Source of the DNA: CAYWPG01 sp964460035
GTDB taxonomy: Bacteria > Pseudomonadota > Gammaproteobacteria > Nitrococcales > AK92
DNA length: 64,000 nucleotides
Direction: 5' to 3'
Assembly (NCBI GenBank): GCA_964460035.1
Contig: CAYWPG010000003.1
Coordinates: 98,919-162,918 of the forward strand
The translations under genes were made by a program, and so were the position numbers. Below the pieces are notes generated by a model, which was given only the letters and a program-made list of their open reading frames with translations, was not told the origin of the DNA and ran no database searches. Shown in pieces: positions 1-6,895 of the stretch; the first letter of the stretch is position 1, and each line of letters begins with the position of its first letter.

Positions 1-1
1 T

Positions 2-451
2 ATTGCCGCGCTCGAGCCGCGTTGCCTCGCGCTCACTTTAGGCGGCGAGGACTTCTCCAATCACCTCGGCATGGAGCCCGGAGCCGACACTCTGCTCCTG
101 CCCAAGCAGCAAGTAGTCATCGCCGCACGCGCCAGCGGCGTGGTTCCGTTAGGGCTGCTGGACTCGATCGCCAACTATGGCGATACCGAACACGTGCGCG
201 AGGTAGCCCGGCGGTCGGCCCGTTTCGGCTTCGAAGGCGCTGCCTGCGTGCACCCAGCGCTGGTGCCGATTCTCAACGAGGCGTTTACCCCTTCGAATGA
301 GGCCATCGAGTGGGCACAGCAGGTCATAGAAGCGCTGACCGCCGCTCAGGCCCAAGGCTTGGGCACGGCACGGTTGAACGGAACGATGATAGACGAGCCG
401 ATCGCGGCACGTGCTCGCCGCATATTGCAAAGAGCCGGGAGCAGCGAATGA
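2..451 (+). CDS. CoA-ester lyase (HpcH/HpaI, CitE-like), C-terminal part
   Basis: The reading frame is open from the first bases of the window, so the 5' end of the gene lies outside. About 149 residues remain. They match the C-terminal half of the HpcH/HpaI aldolase / citrate lyase beta family: an LGGEDFSNHLG stretch, a PLGLLDSIANYGD segment and a CVHPALVPILNEAF segment, which resembles the family's Cys-Ile-His-Pro signature. These enzymes cleave or form C-C bonds of acyl-CoA esters such as malyl-CoA or citramalyl-CoA. It is followed on the same strand by a string of catabolic genes, so it probably belongs to that operon. The family is fairly sure; the substrate is unknown. Confidence 0.8.
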   Translation: MAALEPRCLALTLGGEDFSNHLGMEPGADTLLLPKQQVVIAARASGVVPLGLLDSIANYGDTEHVREVARRSARFGFEGAACVHPALVPILNEAFTPSNEAIEWAQQVIEALTAAQAQGLGTARLNGTMIDEPIAARARRILQRAGSSE

Positions 452-598
452 GTCCTCGCAAACGCCGCCGCTGCCCGCGCCCCGAATTGCCGACGGCATT
501 GGCGGCGCTGCATCGGTTCCCCGTAGTCCGCACGGAACATCCCGCTTGAGATACACGTCGGGTTCGCGCCCGAGCAGCTTGTTAAAGGCTACGAACGC

Positions 599-1582
599 AT
601 GAAACACATTCTCGAACAGCTCGAAATTCCAGCCCTGGTCGCGCCTATGTTCCTGGTTTCCAACCCGGCCATGACCGTAGCGGCTTGCTCCGAAGGCATC
701 ATGGGCAGCTTTCCGGCGCACGGCACGCGCACCCGAGAGGTCTTCGAGCAATGGCTGATCGAAACCACCACCGCGCTGGAACGCCTGCGCGAACGCTCAG
801 ACGGCCGCAAGATCGCGCCATTCGCGGTGAATCTGGTAGTGCATCCGTCGAACGCCCGTCGCGACGGCGATCTGGAGCTGTGCATCAAGTACCGCGTGCC
901 GGTGGTACTTACCTCCAAAGGCGCGCCGGGCGACATAGTCAAGCGCATACACGACTACGGGGGCGTCGTATTGCACGACGTCGCGAACCGGCGGCATGCC
1001 GAAAAAGCGCTGGAGGCCGGCGTGGATGGCGTTATTGCGGTAGCAGGCGGCGCTGGCGGCCATACCGGCACCATCAACCCGTTCGCGTTAATGAACGAAA
1101 TCCGCCAGATTCACGATGGCATCGTGGTGCTGGCCGGCGGCATGACCACCGGGCGCGACATTCTCGCCGCGCAGGCCATGGGAGCCGATCTTGCGTACCT
1201 AGGCACCCGTTTCATCGCCACCCGCGAGTCGGGCGCCTCCGATGGCCACAAGCAAATGATCCTCGACTCGCGAGCCACGGACATTTTCCTGAGCGATGCC
1301 ATCGACGGCGCTCCAGCCAACTGGCTGACCAAGAGTCTGCTCGCCGCCGGCATAGATCTCGATGTGCTGCGCACCACGCTGCCTGGCGAGATCATTCCGG
1401 CCGAAGAAACTAAAAAGCGCTGGAAGGATATCTGGACCGCCGGGCACGGCGTGGGCAATATCCATGATATACCCACCACCGCCGAGCTCTGCCGCCGGCT
1501 CAAAGCGGAATACCACGCAGCGAAAGCGATGCTGCGCCGCTTGACAGAGGAACCGGCCCAGATCGAAAGCGCCATCACTTAA
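599..1582 (+). CDS. Nitronate monooxygenase-family FMN oxidoreductase
   Basis: A 327-residue TIM-barrel flavoprotein of the 2-nitropropane dioxygenase / nitronate monooxygenase family. Visible signatures are the N-terminal PALVAPMF, the glycine-rich GGAGGHTG near residues 150-157 (FMN phosphate loop), LAGGMTTG near 178-185 and LGTRFIATRES near 201-211. Family members oxidise nitronates, and many act in catabolic operons on other substrates. The neighbours (SDR, CMD proteins, hydrolase) suggest a role in degrading an organic acid or ring compound. The chosen ATG has an AAAGG element upstream. The same frame stays open for another 24 codons upstream, back to a stop near 523, so the start is not certain. 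Confidence 0.85.
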   Translation: MKHILEQLEIPALVAPMFLVSNPAMTVAACSEGIMGSFPAHGTRTREVFEQWLIETTTALERLRERSDGRKIAPFAVNLVVHPSNARRDGDLELCIKYRVPVVLTSKGAPGDIVKRIHDYGGVVLHDVANRRHAEKALEAGVDGVIAVAGGAGGHTGTINPFALMNEIRQIHDGIVVLAGGMTTGRDILAAQAMGADLAYLGTRFIATRESGASDGHKQMILDSRATDIFLSDAIDGAPANWLTKSLLAAGIDLDVLRTTLPGEIIPAEETKKRWKDIWTAGHGVGNIHDIPTTAELCRRLKAEYHAAKAMLRRLTEEPAQIESAIT

Positions 1583-1598
1583 GGGGGGACAGCAATCT

Positions 1599-2357
1599 AT
1601 GGACATGGGACTGAAAGGCAAGACCGCCGTAGTAACCGGCGGCAGCAAGGGCATAGGCCGCGCCATCGCGCTAGGCTTGGCTGCCGAGGGCGTCGACGTC
1701 GCGATCTGCGCCCGCAACGAGGAGCAGCTACGCGCCGCCGAGCGGAAAATCCTCGAATACGGCGTGAAGGCCTATGCCGCAACCTGCGATGTGGGTGATG
1801 CTGCGGCGCTGGAGACGTTTCTCGACAACGCACGGGCACAGCTGGGACGCATCGACATCCTGGTAAACAATGTCTCCGCGCTAGGCGGCGGACGCAACGA
1901 TCTGGCCGCGTGGGAAGGCAACATCAACCTCGACCTGATGGCCTCGGTACGGGCGGCGAACAAGGTAATCCCCTGGATGAAGGAAGCCGGTAGCGGCAAC
2001 ATCATCTTCATCTCCTCCATCTCCGGGCTGAAAGGCGGCGGCTCGGGCCCCTACTCGGCTATCAAGGCGGCATTGATCAGCTACTCGAAGACGCTCGCCC
2101 TCACCTTGGCCGACAAAGGCATCCGCGTGAACACGATCGCGCCCGGCTCCATCGAGTTCCCCGGCGGCGTGTGGGATCAGGCACGCAAGCACAATCCCGA
2201 GCGCTATCACTCCACTCTGGCTGTTATCCCTTCGGGCCGGATGGGGCGCCCGGAAGAAGTCGCCAACGTAGCCATATTCCTGGCCTCGGAACGCGCGAGC
2301 TGGGTTACCGGAGCGTGCATTCCTGTCGATGGCGGCCAGTACAAAGGCAACCACTAA
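1599..2357 (+). CDS. SDR family NAD(P)-dependent oxidoreductase
   Basis: A 252-residue classical short-chain dehydrogenase/reductase. The Rossmann cofactor loop TGGSKGIG is at residues 13-20, an NNVSAL segment takes the place of the usual NNAG, and the active site shows the serine in ISSISG followed by YSAIK (Tyr-x-x-x-Lys). The C-terminus has the common GACIPVDGGQ ending. It starts 17 bases after the nitronate monooxygenase gene behind a G-rich ribosome site, and a second ATG two codons downstream is an equally possible start. It probably oxidises a hydroxyl group or reduces a ketone in the catabolic pathway of this operon. The substrate cannot be read from sequence. Confidence 0.9.
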   Translation: MDMGLKGKTAVVTGGSKGIGRAIALGLAAEGVDVAICARNEEQLRAAERKILEYGVKAYAATCDVGDAAALETFLDNARAQLGRIDILVNNVSALGGGRNDLAAWEGNINLDLMASVRAANKVIPWMKEAGSGNIIFISSISGLKGGGSGPYSAIKAALISYSKTLALTLADKGIRVNTIAPGSIEFPGGVWDQARKHNPERYHSTLAVIPSGRMGRPEEVANVAIFLASERASWVTGACIPVDGGQYKGNH

Positions 2358-2369
2358 GGAGCCCTCATA

Positions 2370-2909
2370 ATGCCTCGTATACCGCTCGTTGCCAGCGACC
2401 AGATACCCGGCGAGGCAAAAGAAGTGCTTGACCGGCGCGCCAAAGCGCGCGGTCAGGCGCGCATCTCCGAGCTGTTCCGGCTACTGGCCAACGATCCGCC
2501 GCTGGCGGCAGCCTTCGCCGAGCAGAACATGCGGCTCTACGATTCGCTGCCCATAGACGCCGCGATCCGTGAGGCGCTGATCATCCGCATCGCCAATCTG
2601 CTGCATGCGCCTTACGTGCACGCGGCGCATGCGGATATAGGCCGTCGCGAGGGCTTGAGCGAGCGGCAGATCGCGGCGCTGAGCGATCACGGCTATCGCC
2701 ATGGCGAGCTGTTCACACCCGAGCAGATACGCTTGATCGAATTCGCCGAACAGGTCGTGCGCGCGCCTGCGGAAGTGGACGATAGGCTGTGCGAGGAGCT
2801 GATCGGCGCCTACGGCGAGCGCGGCTTCATGGCCATCGCGATGTTATGCGCTCAGTACACCTCGGCCAGCGTCTTCACCACCGTCATGAAACTCTCCTTC
2901 ACCCCTTGA
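2370..2909 (+). CDS. Carboxymuconolactone decarboxylase-fold protein (first copy)
   Basis: A 179-residue all-helical protein of the carboxymuconolactone decarboxylase / AhpD superfamily. The central helix carries APYVHAAHADIGRREGLS, matching the family pattern of histidines followed by Gly. The redox Cys-x-x-Cys pair of AhpD is absent, so a peroxidase role is unlikely. It begins 12 bases after the SDR gene behind a GGAG element, which indicates the same operon. A second member of the superfamily lies downstream at 3995-4570, and both may act on related intermediates. Members without cysteines decarboxylate or isomerise lactones in aromatic catabolism, but many have unknown substrates. Confidence 0.85.
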   Translation: MPRIPLVASDQIPGEAKEVLDRRAKARGQARISELFRLLANDPPLAAAFAEQNMRLYDSLPIDAAIREALIIRIANLLHAPYVHAAHADIGRREGLSERQIAALSDHGYRHGELFTPEQIRLIEFAEQVVRAPAEVDDRLCEELIGAYGERGFMAIAMLCAQYTSASVFTTVMKLSFTP

Positions 2910-2956
2910 GCGCGCTCTGTGGCGTGCACGCCCCTAGCCTCAGCGCTCAAGTAGCT

Positions 2957-3865
2957 ATGATGAAACCGAGCAGGTCCGAATTTCTCGACATCTTTGGCCA
3001 CCGGCATCACATCCGCCGCTGGGGCGATCCCGACGCGCCGTTGCTGGTATTCCTCCATGGCTGGCAGGATACCTCCGCCACATTCCAGTTCGTAGTCGAC
3101 GCCCTACGCCAGGACTGGTCCGTCATAGCCCCCGACTGGCCGGGCTACGGTCTCTCGCACTGGCACCAGCGGCAGTACTGGATGTACGAAGACGTGGCGA
3201 TACTCGACGCCGTACTCGAGCACTACTCCGCCGACCAGCCAGTACGGCTGGTCGGGCATAGTTACGGCGGGCAGGTTGCCACGCTATACGCTGCATCACG
3301 GCCGGAGCGCGTGTCGCACTACATCAACCTGGAAGGCTTCGGCCCGCGGCAGCAGACGCTTGCAGATGCACCGGCGAACATCAGGGGCTGGCTGGACCGC
3401 GCCAAGCGCGGCATGCGCGCCACCACCTACCGGGATCACGTGGCACTCGCCCAGCGCCTGCGCGCCGCGAATCCGCGCCTTACGGCCGACCGCGCCGAGT
3501 TCCTCGCCAGGCACCTTGGACTGCCGCAGCCGAGCGGGCGCATCCAACTGGCAATAGATCCGTGGCGGCGTATCCGCACTTTTCCGCTCTCCTTCCCGGC
3601 CGCGGAATTCTTCCAAACCATGCTGCGCGCCATAGGGGCACCGGCGCTGTGGCTGCACGGCGACGACTCGCACTACATGCGCGACGTCTTCCCCGACCGT
3701 CAAAGCTACCAGGAGCGCCTGCAGTGCCTGCGCGCCGGCAACGACGCCGTGATCGACAACGCGGGCCACAACCTTCAGCACGATCAGCCGGAACGGGTAG
3801 CCGAGCTAATCGAAACGTTCCTGCTAAGCGCACCGGCAAAGGGTGCCCCCACCGACGGTCGCTGA
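2957..3865 (+). CDS. Alpha/beta hydrolase
   Basis: A 302-residue alpha/beta hydrolase. The oxyanion-side HGWQD is at residues 34-38, the nucleophile elbow GHSYGG has Ser102, and the C-terminal catalytic histidine lies in DNAGHNLQHDQPE. The open frame extends further upstream, but that part overlaps the preceding CMD gene and reads as nonsense. The ATG at 2957 gives a normal family N-terminus 47 bases after that gene; a second ATG follows at once. It resembles epoxide hydrolases, lactonases and C-C hydrolases equally. Its place between two CMD-family genes suits a lactone or ester hydrolase in the same pathway, which is an inference. Confidence 0.85.
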   Translation: MMKPSRSEFLDIFGHRHHIRRWGDPDAPLLVFLHGWQDTSATFQFVVDALRQDWSVIAPDWPGYGLSHWHQRQYWMYEDVAILDAVLEHYSADQPVRLVGHSYGGQVATLYAASRPERVSHYINLEGFGPRQQTLADAPANIRGWLDRAKRGMRATTYRDHVALAQRLRAANPRLTADRAEFLARHLGLPQPSGRIQLAIDPWRRIRTFPLSFPAAEFFQTMLRAIGAPALWLHGDDSHYMRDVFPDRQSYQERLQCLRAGNDAVIDNAGHNLQHDQPERVAELIETFLLSAPAKGAPTDGR

Positions 3866-3994
3866 CATCCTACCCGCAACAGCGCAACGCGCGCTGGCAT
3901 GCAACCCCGACGTTATCGCTACCAGCGGCAAACGCAGGACTCTGCCAGGAGCCCTGCAGCGCTGCTACAGACTTACAACCAGGAGGAGGTCCTT

Positions 3995-4570
3995 ATGTCC
4001 CGTTTGACGCCACTGAGCATGGAGGAATTGAGTGCCGATCAGCGAGCCGTGCTCGATGCCATCAACGCCGGTCCGCGCGGCAAAAGAGGCCAGATCGGGC
4101 TTATCGGCCCTTTCGGTGTATGGGTACGTGCTCCGCGTCTGGGTATGCCGGCGCAAAACCTGGGCGCCAGCCTGCGCTTCGAAACGTCGCTGCCGCAGAG
4201 CCTCAAAGAAATCGCCATCTGCACCGTAGGCGCTCACTACCGGGCGAAGTTCGAGTTCGCCGCCCATGCTCCGCTGGCCATCGCTGCAGGCGTGGCTCCC
4301 CCCGTTATCGAAGCGATCCGACTCGGGGAAACGCCTGATTTCGACAAGGACGACGAGGAACTCAGCTATCGCGTAGCCACCGAACTGCTTGAGCAGCATG
4401 GCCTCAGTAACGCCACCTACGCCAGAGCGAAAGAAACCTTCGGCGAGAACGGCCTGATCGAGCTGGTAACGGTTATCGGCTACTACTGCATGGTTTCGCT
4501 GACGCTAAACGCCTTTCAGATACCCTTGCCGGAAACGATGGACGACCCGTTCCCTGAACAACAGACCTGA
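3995..4570 (+). CDS. Carboxymuconolactone decarboxylase-fold protein (second copy)
   Basis: A 191-residue member of the carboxymuconolactone decarboxylase superfamily, clearly different from the copy at 2370-2909. The core helix reads YRAKFEFAAHAPLAIAAGV, with the conserved Glu and His but no Cys-x-x-Cys. The start at 3995 is preceded by AGGAGGAG at a normal distance, so the longer upstream open frame is ignored. A spacer of about 130 bases separates it from the hydrolase gene. It is probably the last gene of the catabolic run; a GC-rich hairpin lies about 90 bases downstream. The substrate is unknown. Confidence 0.85.
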   Translation: MSRLTPLSMEELSADQRAVLDAINAGPRGKRGQIGLIGPFGVWVRAPRLGMPAQNLGASLRFETSLPQSLKEIAICTVGAHYRAKFEFAAHAPLAIAAGVAPPVIEAIRLGETPDFDKDDEELSYRVATELLEQHGLSNATYARAKETFGENGLIELVTVIGYYCMVSLTLNAFQIPLPETMDDPFPEQQT

Positions 4571-4656
4571 GCCGCAGCGCTCACGCGCCTGCGGGCATTA
4601 CCGCAAGATCACCCGTAGACCTGGAAGCCCCGTTCGATACGACAAGCCTCAACCCA

Positions 4657-4676
4657 CGCGCCCCTGCCGGGGCGCG
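4657..4676 (+). terminator. GC-rich hairpin after catabolic operon
   Basis: An 8-bp perfect stem, CGCGCCCC with GGGGCGCG, closes a 4-base loop. It lies 87 bases after the last gene of the catabolic run. No T-tract follows, so a rho-independent terminator is only a possibility. Confidence 0.3.
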
Positions 4677-4779
4677 CCCAATCTGATCGAGCTGAAAGCA
4701 CCAACGCCTCAGAACGCATAGCCGCGAGAAGCAACGATGTTATGCTCAACAATCGGTTTCTTCATTGCAGAGGCAGCAG

Positions 4780-4914
4780 ATGGAAAAGTTCCTCTTGGGG
4801 ACTCTGTTCGTCATCCTCAGCCTAGTCTTTCTAGGCCTGACCTTCGGTCTGGGCAGCATGCTGGCCGATCTTGCCACTTGCATAACATGCACGAGCAAGC
4901 GCCCTAAGCGCTAA
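4780..4914 (+). CDS. Small membrane protein, 44 residues
   Basis: A short frame starting at ATG 4780 behind an AGAGGCAG element and ending TAA at 4912-4914. The product starts MEKF and continues as a hydrophobic stretch rich in Leu, Phe, Gly and Val from about residue 5 to 30, followed by two closely spaced cysteines (TCITCT) and a basic tail SKRPKR. This is the layout of a single-span inner-membrane peptide with a cytoplasmic basic end. It stands alone between the catabolic operon and a transposase remnant. I do not recognise a family. The regular hydrophobic run and credible ribosome site argue that it is real; the small size argues caution. Confidence 0.5.
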   Translation: MEKFLLGTLFVILSLVFLGLTFGLGSMLADLATCITCTSKRPKR

Positions 4915-4915
4915 T

Positions 4916-5080
4916 TCAGGGCTCATCTCGCCTTACCGGCAAAGCCGCTTTAATCTTCAAGAAGAAGGGGGCGGTATCGCAAAGCGATAGACCGCGCTTG
5001 ACGAACTTAATGCGGTTAATCATGCCTTTGAGCGTGCGGGTATTCAGGCCATAGCGCGTGCCAGCAAGTGTCTTCCTAGC
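4916..5080 (-). pseudogene. ISL3-like transposase C-terminal remnant
   Basis: On the minus strand the frame that stops at 4916 ends with YGLNTRTLKGMINRIKFVKR and, a few residues later, FFLKIKAALP. This is the typical C-terminus of ISL3-family transposases, which carry Glu-Gly-x-Asn-Asn-Lys-Ile-Lys-x-x-Lys-Arg and then a Phe-x-Leu-Lys-Ile-Arg-x-x-Phe-Pro element. Here the first acidic residue has become Lys (TLKG). Upstream of about residue 69 of the open frame the similarity disappears, so most of the transposase is missing. It marks an old insertion in the strip between the catabolic operon and tRNA-Glu. No terminal inverted repeats could be recognised. Confidence 0.55.
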
Positions 5081-5546
5081 TGGGATTATTACCGCCGTTT
5101 CTTGAGTTGTGTTTTGCCCCGGCAACTGGTTTTCAGCGACTGATTGGCTGCAGCAAATTCCTACAAATTTGGCACGTGATGCGAGACGAAAAAGCATGTG
5201 GCGTCCTGCCGCCCCAAGCCAGGCGCGGCTCAAGCGATAACTCAACCGCGTCGTGACCGGCCCGGCGTGATTCGCCAACGACAAGACAACTTGCGAGCAT
5301 ACTGAGGCAGGCGGCCTGACTTACGCTTCAGCGCGGCGTCCGCGGCCGTCTTACCTGCGAGGTTGGACAACACGCCGCTTGCTGATCGCCCAGCCGAACC
5401 CGGGACCGCTTCGAACGATAGGTCTCGCTGACGTGGTCGATAGCGCAAAGCCGGTTTTATTGTCGGCGGCCGGCTAGTTGAATCACCGTCGAAGACAGTG
5501 AGATGTTCGTTACTAGCTTTATTTCGACTCTCAAAGGGGGTGACGA
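5081..5546. other. Noncoding strip with no recognisable gene
   Basis: Short open frames occur on both strands, but none has a recognisable product or a good ribosome site. A toxin gene would be expected here as partner of the Xre regulator at 5547, and I could not find one in any frame. The stretch ATGTGGCGTCC at 5196-5206 repeats the sequence at the 3' end of the tRNA-Glu gene (6604-6614). Confidence 0.5.
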
Positions 5547-5918
5547 ATGAGTGTGACCATCATCAGAAAGAACGGCTGCCCGGAATGGGCGGTCATCCCC
5601 TACGAGGACTACGCCAAAATGCTCATGGCCCTGGAAGACAAGATCGATGCGGCAAAGGTTAAGAACGTGCTGGCGCGGATTTCCAGCGGCGACGAGGAAC
5701 TCATCCCTGCCGACCTCGTCGAGCGGTTGCTGACTGAAAATCCTTATCGGGTCTGGCGCGAATACCGTGGCCTCTCGCAGCAAGAGATAGCCGCTGCAGC
5801 AGGAGTCAGTCCTGCCTACATCTCTCAGCTGGAGAGTGGCGAACGCTCTAACCCGCCCCGTGATGTGGTAGCGGCTATCGCCCAAAAGCTGGGCATCGAT
5901 GTCGACGATCTTGAGTAG
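5547..5918 (+). CDS. Xre-type HTH regulator, antitoxin-like
   Basis: A 123-residue protein. Residues 1-60 (VTIIRKNGCPEWAVIPYEDY onwards) resemble the N-terminal part of type II antitoxins, which couple a Phd-like segment to a helix-turn-helix. Residues 68-120 form an Xre helix-turn-helix, LSQQEIAAAAGVSPAYISQL being the core. The ATG follows AAAGGGGGTGACGA, a strong ribosome site. Such antitoxins normally sit just downstream of a RelE/ParE-type toxin; here no toxin is visible on either side. It may be an orphan antitoxin left after decay of an island, or a small island regulator. Confidence 0.75.
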   Translation: MSVTIIRKNGCPEWAVIPYEDYAKMLMALEDKIDAAKVKNVLARISSGDEELIPADLVERLLTENPYRVWREYRGLSQQEIAAAAGVSPAYISQLESGERSNPPRDVVAAIAQKLGIDVDDLE

Positions 5919-5950
5919 CCTCCCCTCCTAAGGCCTCGACAAAGGAGGCT
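5917..5950 (+). terminator. Hairpin after Xre regulator
   Basis: AGCCTCC overlapping the stop codon pairs with GGAGGCT 20 bases later. The loop is long and no T-run follows directly, so function as a terminator is uncertain. Confidence 0.3.
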
Positions 5951-5992
5951 CGTCGCGCTTTATAGAGGAAGGCTAAGGCCGTCCTGGGGTGA

Positions 5993-6499
5993 AGCTGTCG
6001 CGGTGCGCAACAAGAAGAACTGCAGCTGATTTACACGCATAGATATGGCGATAAGCGGTGGATTTGGCAGCTGTTTGCCAACACTGGATTGCGGCGCAGC
6101 GCGGGCCTGATGCTCAGGAAGGAGTGGGACTTAGGCGACTGGCTGCGGATTCTCTCAGAGGGATCGGCGCGTACCAAGTCCGGCAAGTGGCGCGAGGTGC
6201 CGATTAGTGCGGGCACCCGCAAGGCGCTGGATAGGCTCGGGGAGACAAACGGGTATGTGCTGCCACGCATGACACCGCGCTCGCTAACGCGAGAGTTTGC
6301 GCGCTGCCTCGCTCGCATCCCTCTGAATGGGACGCTGCACTGCCTGCGGCACACGTTCTGTTCGCACCTCGTTATGCAGGGTGTTCCGCTACGGACGGTC
6401 CAGATATTGGCCGGCCATTCATCATTTGCGGTGACTGAGAGGTATGCACACCTAGCGCCCGACTACCTGACCAATGCCCTGTCCGCGTTCCATATATAG
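5993..6499 (+). pseudogene. Tyrosine recombinase (integrase), N-terminally truncated
   Basis: About 168 codons are open from just after a stop at 5990. They carry a complete tyrosine-recombinase catalytic core: Arg in LFANTGLRR, Lys in RTKSGKWREVPI, His-x-x-Arg in LHCLRHTF, the His of LAGHSS, and the nucleophile Tyr in TERYAHL. The core-binding N-terminal domain (roughly the first 150 residues of the family) is missing and no proper start codon is present, so this is probably a remnant. It points towards the 3' end of tRNA-Glu 107 bases away, a classic island integration layout. It may still be translated from an internal TTG at 6089, but that would cut the core. Confidence 0.75.
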
Positions 6500-6568
6500 C
6501 TGACCGGGCTGTGCTACCTGTGCTATTGCCGTGCTAAAACGTGGCGCAATATGGCAACCACAAAGAAA

Positions 6569-6598
6569 AACGGCTTAGCGTAAACCCGCTAAGCCGTT
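6569..6598 (-). terminator. Rho-independent terminator of tRNA-Glu
   Basis: A 12-bp perfect stem, AACGGCTTAGCG with CGCTAAGCCGTT, and a 6-base loop. Read on the minus strand it is followed by TTTCTTTG, giving a good intrinsic terminator just after the tRNA. Confidence 0.85.
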
Positions 6599-6606
6599 GA
6601 TTTATG

Positions 6607-6682
6607 TGGCGTCCCCAAGGGGATTCGAACCCCTGTTACCGCCGTGAAAGGGCGGTGTCCTAGGCCTCTAGACGATGGGGAC
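6607..6682 (-). tRNA. tRNA-Glu (TTC)
   Basis: On the minus strand a 76-base gene begins GTCCCCAT, has the anticodon loop CTTTCAC with anticodon TTC, the T arm GGTTCGAATCC and an encoded CCA end (6607-6609). Acceptor bases pair as GTCCCC with GGGGAC. The 3' end is flanked by a truncated integrase, suggesting it has served as an attachment site. Confidence 0.95.
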
Positions 6683-6833
6683 GTAGATGCCGTTGCAGAT
6701 GGCGCGCATCATAAGGGTAGCATCTGGAACTGTCAAGGCGAGATGACCGAACACGGTCACGGAACCGCTCAAGAGCCCGCGCCTGTGGCTGACAGACAGC
6801 CCAAAATGAGAAACTGTTGGCTACTTCAGAGTC

Positions 6834-6861
6834 TTCACGATGGCACGTTTGCTACTATACT
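6834..6861 (+). promoter_or_regulatory. Possible sigma-70 promoter of the DamX-like gene
   Basis: TTCACG, 16 bases, then TATACT, 35 bases ahead of the ATG at 6896. The -35 half is weak; the -10 is good. Confidence 0.35.
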
Positions 6862-6895
6862 CGCCCCATTCAATAAGAACTGGCACAACGTACAA

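Noticed and set aside
4916..5284. The complete 122-codon minus frame as an intact gene
   Set aside because: Only its last 55 residues resemble a transposase C-terminus; the first 65 do not fit and the catalytic part is missing.
5081..5546. RelE/ParE toxin gene partnered with the Xre regulator
   Set aside because: I read this stretch for the usual toxin C-terminal motif and found none, even allowing for a frame change.
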